From DATLMR01 sp035537555 (lineage in GTDB: Bacteria > Acidobacteriota > Blastocatellia > UBA7656): a DNA stretch of 12,575 bases. The notes under the pieces are model-generated. The model was not told where the DNA came from. It ran no database searches and was given only the letters and a program-made list of their open reading frames with translations. Made by a program: the position numbers and the translations under genes. The stretch spans positions 1-12,575 of the forward strand of contig DATLMR010000387.1 in the NCBI GenBank assembly GCA_035537555.1, in the 5' to 3' direction. Below, piece by piece: positions 6,742 to 12,575 of this stretch (positions within the stretch are counted from its first letter, which is position 1; every line of letters starts with the position of its first letter).

Positions 6742-8565
6742 ATGAGACCCGGAAGCTTATCGTTTCTATCGATCATCATATTGTTAGCCACGCAGCCGCT
6801 CGCGGCCTTTCAGGGCCAGTCTCCCCAGGCGGGCGCGGGCCTGCGGGCCGAGGTCAAAGACTTTCTCGACATGTACAATCGCATCGACCAGAAATTGAAC
6901 GACGTCGCGAACGATGCGGAGTGGAAGGCGAGCACCGACGTGAGCGAAGAGCACACGGGCCAGCGCGTCGGCGCGGCCCAGGCGAAAGCCGTCTTCGAAG
7001 GAAGCACCTACATAATCGAGAAGACGAAGAACTACCTCAAGAGCAGAGATCAGCTCGACGAGATGTCAGTGCGCCAGCTCGAAACGATCCTCTACGACGC
7101 GGCCGATTACCCCGGCACCATCCCCGAGGTCGTCACCGCGCGCGTCGCCGCCGAGGCCCGCCAGAGCGCGATCCTCGACGGCTTCGAGTTCTGCTACGAC
7201 CGGCAGGGAGACAAATGCGCGAAGGTTGTCACCCCCAACCAGATCGACGACATCCTGACCGGCTCGACCGACCTGGCGGAAAGAAAGCACGCGTGGGAAG
7301 TGTCGAAGCAGACCGGCCCGGCGCTCAAGCCCGGGCTGATCGAATTGCAGGGCCTTCGCAATCGCGTCGCGAGAGAGATGGGCTTCACCTCCTTTTTCGA
7401 CCTCCAGGTTTCCGATTACGGCATGTCCGTCAAAGAGATGAAGGCCGCCACCGAGCAATGGAACGCGCAGCTCAAGCCGCTCTACGAGCAGCTTCACACG
7501 TGGGCGAAGTACAAGCTCGCGGAAAAGTACAAGCAGCCCGTCCCGCGCCTCATACCCGCCCACTGGCTCGGGAACCGCTGGGGGCAGGCGTGGCCCGGCA
7601 TCGTCGAGGGCGTAGATCTCGACAACCTGTTCAAGGACAAGTCGCCGGAGTGGATAGTCCGGCAGGGAGAGAAGTTCTACGTCTCGCTCGGCATGCCGCA
7701 GCTCCCGAAATCTTTCTGGGAGAAGTCCGACCTCTACGAGCTTCCGCCCGACGCGAAGCGAAAGAAGAACACGCACGCTTCCGCCTGGCACATCGACCTC
7801 GATAAAGACGTACGCTCGCTCATGAGCGTCAAGGCGAACGCGGACTGGTTCTTCACGTCCCATCACGAGCTGGGCCACGTCTACTACTACATGGCTTACT
7901 CGAACCCGGACGTTCCCGTAACCCTTCGGGGAGGGGCGAACAGGGCATTTCACGAAGCGATCGGCGACCTGATCTCCATCGCCGCGCGCCAGCCTCTCTA
8001 TCTCAAAGAGATCGGAGTGATGCCGAAAGAGATGAAGATCGACCGGACGGCTTACCTGTTGAACGAGGCCCTTGACAACGCTCTGGTCTTCATTCCCTGG
8101 TCGGCGGGCGTGATGACGGGCTGGGAGCACGACCTCTATGAGCAGAACCTGCCGCCCGACCAGTTCAACAGGCGGTGGTGGGAGTACGTCGCGAAGTACC
8201 AGGGCATCGAACCGCCGTCGCCGCGCGGAGAAGAGTTCGCCGACGCCGCGACCAAGACCCATATCAACGACGACCCCGCGCAGTACTACGATTACGCGAT
8301 GGCCTACCTGATCAAGTACCAGCTTCACATGTACATCGCGAAGAACATTCTGAAGCAGGACCCGCACAATTGTAATTACTACGGCAACAAGGAAGTGGGG
8401 CGGTTCCTCTCGAACATCCTGAAGCTCGGCAGGACGAAGGACTGGCGACAGGTGATAAAAGAGGCCACGGGCGAAGAGATCAGCGCGCGCGCGATGCTCG
8501 AATACTTCGCGCCCGTGACGGCTTTCTTGAAGGAAGAGAACAAGGGCCGGCAGGTCGGCTGGTAA
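6742..8565 (+). CDS. Secreted M2 family (ACE-like) peptidyl-dipeptidase
   Basis: A 607-residue zinc metallopeptidase of family M2, which removes C-terminal dipeptides from peptides; the length fits a single-domain ACE. A signal peptide spans residues 1-22 (hydrophobic core about 8-16, cleavage near LAA-F), so it should act in the periplasm or outside. The zinc site is H375-E-L-G-H379 with the third ligand E405 in FHEAIGD. HASAW (H345 on) matches the conserved substrate-binding stretch of ACE, and K505-T-H507 with Y515 and Y518 match ACE K511/H513/Y520/Y523, allowing one inserted residue. The residue aligned with the chloride-ligand Arg522 of ACE appears to be D517. The start has GGAG 5 bases upstream. 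The LLM oxidoreductase gene lies only 37 bases downstream, so the two may share a transcript. No functional link to pyrimidine breakdown is evident; peptide scavenging is the simplest role. Confidence 0.93.
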   Translation: MRPGSLSFLSIIILLATQPLAAFQGQSPQAGAGLRAEVKDFLDMYNRIDQKLNDVANDAEWKASTDVSEEHTGQRVGAAQAKAVFEGSTYIIEKTKNYLKSRDQLDEMSVRQLETILYDAADYPGTIPEVVTARVAAEARQSAILDGFEFCYDRQGDKCAKVVTPNQIDDILTGSTDLAERKHAWEVSKQTGPALKPGLIELQGLRNRVAREMGFTSFFDLQVSDYGMSVKEMKAATEQWNAQLKPLYEQLHTWAKYKLAEKYKQPVPRLIPAHWLGNRWGQAWPGIVEGVDLDNLFKDKSPEWIVRQGEKFYVSLGMPQLPKSFWEKSDLYELPPDAKRKKNTHASAWHIDLDKDVRSLMSVKANADWFFTSHHELGHVYYYMAYSNPDVPVTLRGGANRAFHEAIGDLISIAARQPLYLKEIGVMPKEMKIDRTAYLLNEALDNALVFIPWSAGVMTGWEHDLYEQNLPPDQFNRRWWEYVAKYQGIEPPSPRGEEFADAATKTHINDDPAQYYDYAMAYLIKYQLHMYIAKNILKQDPHNCNYYGNKEVGRFLSNILKLGRTKDWRQVIKEATGEEISARAMLEYFAPVTAFLKEENKGRQVGW

Positions 8566-8602
8566 AATCCTTTTCACGACCGAGGAGCACAAGAGGACGC
8601 TT

Positions 8603-9595
8603 ATGCTTGAATTCGCTATCACGTTCAAACCCGACATGCCGCACGGGCGCATCGTCTCGCTCACGAAACAGGCGGAGGGCGCGGGCTTCGGCTACGGGTG
8701 GATTTTCGACTCGCACGTTTTATGGCAGGACCCCTACCCCCTGCTGACCTTGATGGCCGCGAACACCGACCGTATGCGGCTCGGCACCTGCGTCACCAAT
8801 CCGGCCGTCCGGGACGCGTCCGTGACGGCGAGCCTGCTCGCCACGCTCAACCGAATCTCCGGAGGCCGCATGGACCTCGGCATCGGGCGCGGAGACTCGT
8901 CGCGCAGGGTGATGGGCAAGAAGCCCACAACGCTCGACCGCCTGGAAGAGACCGTAAGGACGATTCAAAGCCTCTGCGCCGGAGAGCGGATCGAGTACGA
9001 CGGCCGCGCCATTCAGATGACCTGGGCGACCGAAGGCGCGCCGCCCGTATGGATCGCGGGCTACGGGCCGAAAGCGCTCAGGTGCGCGGGCCGAATCGCC
9101 GACGGGGTCATCCTGCAATTCGCCGACCCCGACCTGATCAGGTGGTGCCTCGGCTACGTGCGAGAGGGCGCCGAAGAGGCGGGACGCGACTTTTCACGGA
9201 TGCGCGTGATGAGCGCCGCTCCCGTCTGGGTCTCGGATGACGTGGAGAAGGCGCGGGAGCAGGTGCGCTGGTTTCCGGCCCTCGTCTCGAATCACGTCGT
9301 AGACCTCATCGCTCGTTACGGCACGGACCGGCTGCCCGAGGTCCTGACCTCGTACGTGCGCGACCGCAAGGGATACGACTACCTTCACCACGCGGAGGTG
9401 GGAAGCTCGAACGCGGAGTTCGTCCCCGACGAGATCGTGGACCGCTTCACCATCGTCGGCCCGGTCGATGAGCACGTCCGGCGCTTGCGCGAGCTCGAAG
9501 AGATCGGCGTCACGCAGTTCAACATCTACCTTATGAGCGGAGATGAAGAAGAGACCGTGAAGACATACGGCCGCAAAGTCCTCCCGAGATTGTAA
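8603..9595 (+). CDS. LLM-class (luciferase-like) flavin/F420-dependent oxidoreductase
   Basis: A 330-residue TIM-barrel enzyme of the bacterial luciferase/F420-dependent methylene-H4MPT reductase superfamily. Visible family blocks are the first strand FAITF, the SHVLWQDPYPLL region (about 38-49), the RLGTCVTNPAVRDASVTASLLATLNRISGGRMDLGIGRGDS core split over about 60-100, the PVWIAGYGPKALRCAGRIADGVIL stretch (about 149-172) and a C-terminal FNIYLMSGDEEE. The last two are typical of the F420-type branch rather than alkanal monooxygenases. Whether it uses F420 or FMN cannot be decided by eye. AGAGGA lies 5 bases before the ATG. It is the last gene of the plus-strand run with the amidase and M2 peptidase. 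From memory, close relatives are often found near dihydropyrimidinase and carbamoyl-amidase genes, which would suggest a redox step on a pyrimidine or related ring; this needs a neighbourhood search. Confidence 0.88.
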   Translation: MLEFAITFKPDMPHGRIVSLTKQAEGAGFGYGWIFDSHVLWQDPYPLLTLMAANTDRMRLGTCVTNPAVRDASVTASLLATLNRISGGRMDLGIGRGDSSRRVMGKKPTTLDRLEETVRTIQSLCAGERIEYDGRAIQMTWATEGAPPVWIAGYGPKALRCAGRIADGVILQFADPDLIRWCLGYVREGAEEAGRDFSRMRVMSAAPVWVSDDVEKAREQVRWFPALVSNHVVDLIARYGTDRLPEVLTSYVRDRKGYDYLHHAEVGSSNAEFVPDEIVDRFTIVGPVDEHVRRLRELEEIGVTQFNIYLMSGDEEETVKTYGRKVLPRL

Positions 9596-9679
9596 TAGGG
9601 CCGGGGATGATACCTGCCCCCATGATCGAGTCAACAGGATTCCTTCAAGCGAGTTTCAAATGATGCGGGGCCGCGCGGG

Positions 9680-10219
9680 CTATCTCTCTTCCCCGGCCTC
9701 TATCTCCGTAAAGTATTTTTCCTGCTTGAATGGCTTGAACCCACGATTCAGGTAATTGGGCATCGCCGCCGGGCCGTCGAGGGTGCAGGTGTGAAGCCAC
9801 ACGCGATTTGCGCCTTCGGCCCACGCCGATTCGGCGGCGACCGTCAGTAAATGCTTCCCCAGGCCGCGCCCGATGAACTCACCGAGGAGGCCGAAGTAGG
9901 CTATCTCGACCGACCCGTCTTCGTGCCTCTCCAACTCGAAGTAGCCGGCGGGCGAGCCTTCGACGCGCATCACCCACAACGATACCCGAGGGTCGTTCAG
10001 GCGCGCGCGCAGGTCGTCGTCGGTCCAGCCCAGCCTGTCGGTCCAGTGGTAAGGCCTCCCGACTTCCGCGTACAGGTATCGAAAAAAAGATGCCGGGCAG
10101 TCGATCGCCCGCTCGATTCCGACTCGCTCGTCCGCGAGATGGGCGGGCCTCAATTCCTCCCGAGCGCCCATCTGAAGGTACGTTCGCGTGACCTCCACTC
10201 TCATTCCAGGTTCGCCCAT
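9680..10219 (-). CDS. GNAT family N-acetyltransferase
   Basis: A 179-residue acetyl-CoA-dependent acetyltransferase. The acetyl-CoA pyrophosphate loop is IGRGLG at residues 116-121, preceded by the strand VEIAYFGLL and followed by helix KHLLTVAAESAWAEGA. The NRVWLHTCTLDGPAAMPNYLNRGFKPF segment (139-164) is the usual motif-B end of the fold. The acceptor substrate is unknown. It starts 12 bases after the stop of the TPR gene on the same strand, so the two are probably co-transcribed and translationally coupled. The ATG at 10219 has only a weak purine run (AGAGA) upstream; an in-frame ATG at 10204 (MRVEVT) is an alternative. It converges on the LLM gene across 84 bases. Confidence 0.88.
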   Translation of the reverse strand: MGEPGMRVEVTRTYLQMGAREELRPAHLADERVGIERAIDCPASFFRYLYAEVGRPYHWTDRLGWTDDDLRARLNDPRVSLWVMRVEGSPAGYFELERHEDGSVEIAYFGLLGEFIGRGLGKHLLTVAAESAWAEGANRVWLHTCTLDGPAAMPNYLNRGFKPFKQEKYFTEIEAGEER

Positions 10220-10220
10220 A

Positions 10221-10231
10221 AGAGATTCTCT
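10221..10231 (-). repeat. Short palindrome filling the TPR-GNAT junction
   Basis: AGAGA-T-TCTCT is a perfect 11-base palindrome with a one-base centre. It occupies nearly all of the 12 bases between the TPR stop codon and the GNAT ATG. It includes the only purine-rich stretch that could serve as ribosome binding site. It may be chance at this length. Confidence 0.3.
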
Positions 10232-11200
10232 TTATAGCTTCCTCGCTTCGAGCATGAAGCGGTCGGCCTCGGCCTTCATGAATTGTCCGAAGCCGGGCTT
10301 CCCTTCCTTTACCCGCGCAAGCACGGCTCGCGCCGACCGGGTCAGGTTCGCGCGGTCCTTGAGCCCTAGGTATATTCGCATCAAATACCTCGCGAACGTT
10401 TGATTGCCGGGGTATCTGGCTTGCAGCTCGCGCGCGAGCCCGAGCGCTTCGTCGAGATGCTCGCCTTTCGGAACGTATATTTCGAGCAGGGCGAGCCTCG
10501 CGTCCACGCCCGCGAACCGGCTCTTGCCCGAGGCGAGCTTGAGGTAGCCTATCCCGCGCTCGATGTCGCCCGCGGGAAGCGCCTTCGAGCCGAGCACGCT
10601 CGAGGCCAGCCGCGCCACCGGAGAGTCGAGGAGCACTCCTGCGCGATAATAGATGCCGCCGAGCGCGAAGTAGGCATCCGAATAGTCCGGGGCGATCTTG
10701 ATGAGCGAGTTCAGATGGTCCTGCGCCGCGCGCGCGGAACGGGCGGCCGGGACCACCTGATTCTGATGGAAATTCAGGCGTGACCGGATCGCCAGGGCCG
10801 AGCCGAGGTAATAGAGCGCCTCCACTTCATCATCTTTAGATTTATTCGGGCGCGCCCTGATCGCCTCGGCTTTCTTGACGGCCGAGGCGACGGCCGTGTT
10901 GATCGCCTCGTCGTAATCGCGGCCGCCCACTTCCAGCTTCGAGTCTACGTAAGACTTCCAGAGCAGCGCTACCGCCCGGTAGAAGTCGCCCGCCGGGCTC
11001 TCCGCCCGGCTCGCGGAGAGGTCCGTGAAGCGTTTGATCGCTTCATCATAGCTCCCTTGAAATATCAGCTCGCGCGCCGAAGCTATCTCCGCCGAGAGGG
11101 CCTCCCGCCCGTCTTTTTGAGCCCCCGGCATCTTCGCGGCCACGAGCAGAATCGCGGCCAACGCGAGGCAGGGGCGGAGAAAAATCCGAGGGTTCATCAT
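10232..11200 (-). CDS. Exported tetratricopeptide-repeat protein
   Basis: A 322-residue helical-repeat protein with an N-terminal signal peptide (hydrophobic core about residues 12-22, cleavage near PGAQ at 25-28; no lipobox cysteine at the right place). TPR-like helix pairs appear at about residues 34-60 (AREL-FQGSYDEAIKRFTDL), 128-185 (EALYYLGSALAIRS ... DYSDAYFALGGIYYRAG), 215-260 (ERGIGYLKLASG ... DEALGLARELQARYPGN) and 262-285. It probably acts as a periplasmic or envelope scaffold; partner unknown. An AGGAG lies about 10 bases before the ATG at 11200; the next codon is also ATG. The GNAT gene follows after 12 bases. The gene diverges from the LolA-like gene across 206 bases. I do not recognise a more specific family. 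Confidence 0.85.
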   Translation of the reverse strand: MMNPRIFLRPCLALAAILLVAAKMPGAQKDGREALSAEIASARELIFQGSYDEAIKRFTDLSASRAESPAGDFYRAVALLWKSYVDSKLEVGGRDYDEAINTAVASAVKKAEAIRARPNKSKDDEVEALYYLGSALAIRSRLNFHQNQVVPAARSARAAQDHLNSLIKIAPDYSDAYFALGGIYYRAGVLLDSPVARLASSVLGSKALPAGDIERGIGYLKLASGKSRFAGVDARLALLEIYVPKGEHLDEALGLARELQARYPGNQTFARYLMRIYLGLKDRANLTRSARAVLARVKEGKPGFGQFMKAEADRFMLEARKL

Positions 11201-11406
11201 AGTAAGGCTGCTCCTTTTCCGACAGGCCCTTCTGGGGCGCGCTACGTGCGGCTACAATAATATATCGGCGGTTTATAGTCCAGTTTGAGCCCGGCGGGCC
11301 TATAATCGATCGCGCGAGCCGGCCGCTCGGAGGCAACGAGCCTGCGAGCCGGGACCATCCATTGACTGATTCGCCCGTGCCAGAAGAGAGACTAGACAGA
11401 GGACTT
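11201..11406. promoter_or_regulatory. Divergent intergenic region with a TATAAT hexamer
   Basis: This 206-base region separates the TPR gene (minus) from the LolA-like gene (plus) and must hold start signals for both. An AT-rich island spans about 11255-11306. It contains a consensus TATAAT at 11301-11306 on the plus strand, about 100 bases before the ATG at 11407, but I find no good -35 hexamer 15-19 bases upstream. On the minus strand the same island offers TATATT/TATAAA-like -10 candidates. Promoter calls here are tentative. Confidence 0.3.
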
Positions 11407-12575
11407 ATGAAGAAAGCTTTTCTCCCGATATTGCTCATGGTCTTATGGATCGGAGGTCAATCTCCCGCCTCGGCCCAATCTCAGAACAAAGTGATCGACA
11501 AGCACCGGAAGGCCATCGGCGGCAGCGCGGTCAAGCGCGTGAGGACCACCGTCCTCGAAGGTACCGTCAAGAGCGGCGGAGCTTCCCCGGGCCGCTTTTT
11601 ATACCGGGCGGCCGGACCGGACCGGCTCCGAATCGATGTCGAGTCCGACGGCTCGAACGTGAGCGAAAGCTACAACGGCAAGTCCGCGTGGCGCCTGGAC
11701 GAGCGCGGGCTGCGGGCCCTGCTCGGGGCCGAGGCGAAACGGCTCAGGCTCCAGGCCCTTCTCGCGACCACGCGAATGCGCGACCTTTCGAGCAATCGCA
11801 TCTTTCCGCAAGCGCCCGTCAAGGCCACGGTCGACGGGCGCGACGCGAGCGCCATCGAGTTCATTCGGGATGAAGTCGGCGTCAAGGTCTACTTCGATTC
11901 GGCAACGGGTATGATACTCAAACAGGAGCGCGAGGCGCTCGGAGGGCTTCAAGTACTCTTCTACGGAGATTACCGCCCGGTAGACGGCGTGATGGAGCCG
12001 TTCTCGATCAGGATCAAGCAGGGCGATCAGGAGTCGCTCGTGACGATCAGTCGCGTCGAGCACAACCGCGACGTAGACGAGTCGGCCTTCCGCCATCCGC
12101 AGGTCGCGGGCGCGGCCCCCCTCCCGGAAGTCGAGGCCGTGATGAAGGCCGTGGTGGCCAATCAGGAGAAGATAGAGGAGCTGGTCGAGCAGTACACGTA
12201 CCGGCAGACCGAGACCGAGCGCGAGATCGAGAAGGGCCGAATCAAGAAGTCGCAGACCCGGGTCTACGAAGTGACGCCCGTGGCCGGAGGCGAGGTCCGC
12301 AGGCTCGTCAGCGTCGAAGGCAAGGAACTCTCCCCGTCGGAGCTCGCGAAGGAAGACAGGCGCGTGCAAAAAGAGGTCGAAGACCTGTTGAAGGAGCGAG
12401 AGAAGCAGAAAGAGCGGGAGAAGAAGGCCCGCGAGGGCAATCAGAAAAGAGAGTCCGACGACGAGATCACCATATTGAGCTTCCTGAGGACCAGCGAAAT
12501 CACGTCCGTGCGCCGCGAGGTCTTTCGCGGCCACGAGGTGATGGCCTTCGACTTCGAGCCGCGCAAGAGTTTCAA
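11407..12575 (+). CDS. Exported LolA-like (outer-membrane lipoprotein-sorting-type) protein, 3'-truncated by window edge
   Basis: The frame starting at ATG 11407 stays open for 389 codons to the window end. AGAGGA lies 3 bases before the ATG. Residues 1-23 are a signal peptide (MKK start, hydrophobic core, cleavage at ASA-Q). Residues about 25-235 read as a beta-rich domain like LolA/LolB or DUF4292-type lipoprotein-sorting proteins: 'KAIGG', then FLYRAAGPDRLRIDV, SYNGKSAWRLD, VKVYFDSATGMIL and GVMEPFSIRI. Residues about 239-350 are highly charged, with a Lys/Glu/Arg-rich run at about 319-348 that is probably a coiled coil. The last visible part, VMAFDFEPRKSF, looks like the start of a second beta domain, so the full protein is likely much longer. 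A role in outer-membrane or lipoprotein handling is inference from fold resemblance; no lol genes are in the window. Confidence 0.75.
   Translation, partial: MKKAFLPILLMVLWIGGQSPASAQSQNKVIDKHRKAIGGSAVKRVRTTVLEGTVKSGGASPGRFLYRAAGPDRLRIDVESDGSNVSESYNGKSAWRLDERGLRALLGAEAKRLRLQALLATTRMRDLSSNRIFPQAPVKATVDGRDASAIEFIRDEVGVKVYFDSATGMILKQEREALGGLQVLFYGDYRPVDGVMEPFSIRIKQGDQESLVTISRVEHNRDVDESAFRHPQVAGAAPLPEVEAVMKAVVANQEKIEELVEQYTYRQTETEREIEKGRIKKSQTRVYEVTPVAGGEVRRLVSVEGKELSPSELAKEDRRVQKEVEDLLKEREKQKEREKKAREGNQKRESDDEITILSFLRTSEITSVRREVFRGHEVMAFDFEPRKSF

Noticed and set aside
7066..8664. 532-codon open frame on the minus strand opposite the M2 peptidase gene
   Set aside because: It is a shadow of the M2 gene with no family resemblance; the sense strand has a signal peptide and an intact zinc site.
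9596..9679. Possible bidirectional terminator between the LLM and GNAT genes
   Set aside because: GGGG...CCCC near 9601-9621 can pair for only four bases across a ten-base loop, and no T-run follows on either strand.
11599..12534. 311-codon minus-strand frame near the right end
   Set aside because: It is antisense to the open frame from 11407, which has a signal peptide, a ribosome binding site and LolA-like content.

Overview
The window is a GC-rich bacterial segment with no RNA genes, insertion sequences or CRISPR arrays that I can see. The gene mix suggests a Gram-negative, probably an Acidobacteriota-type chromosome: a secreted M2 (ACE-like) peptidase, a TonB C-terminal domain protein, a LolA-like exported protein ending in an 'FDFEP' stretch, a secreted TPR protein, and Crp/Fnr and receiver-only regulators. 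This assignment is inference from gene content, not from a marker gene.

Layout. The left edge holds a dihydropyrimidinase cut off at its 5' end (1-1359, +), followed by an NCS1 nucleobase/hydantoin symporter (1519-3009, +). Two regulators follow on the minus strand: a Crp/Fnr-family regulator (4346-3633) and, downstream of it, a receiver-only response regulator (3511-3035) that converges on the symporter. A 312-base divergent region separates the Crp-like gene from a plus-strand run: a HEAT-repeat/TonB-C fusion protein (4659-5702), a beta-ureidopropionase-like nitrilase-superfamily amidase (5766-6635), a secreted M2 metallopeptidase (6742-8565) and a luciferase-like (LLM) flavin/F420 oxidoreductase (8603-9595). 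A minus-strand pair then converges on that run: an exported TPR protein (11200-10232) and a GNAT acetyltransferase (10219-9680) 12 bases behind it. The window ends inside a divergent exported LolA-like protein with a charged, probably coiled-coil, second half (11407 to beyond 12575, +).

How it fits together. The dihydropyrimidinase, NCS1 symporter and beta-ureidopropionase homologue make up the uptake, ring-opening and carbamoyl-hydrolysis steps of reductive pyrimidine (or hydantoin) catabolism. The first enzyme, dihydropyrimidine dehydrogenase, is not in the window and would be expected upstream of base 1. The LLM oxidoreductase is a plausible but unproven accessory to this pathway. The two regulators and the HEAT-TonB protein sit between the symporter and the amidase, so the catabolic set is not one uninterrupted operon. 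The TPR, GNAT and LolA-like genes at the right look like unrelated housekeeping or envelope genes.

Most worth a second look: the HEAT-TonB fusion with its exact 31-residue repeat, the LLM enzyme in a pyrimidine-degradation neighbourhood, the split architecture of that locus, and a substitution by-eye alignment places at the ACE chloride-ligand position of the M2 peptidase.
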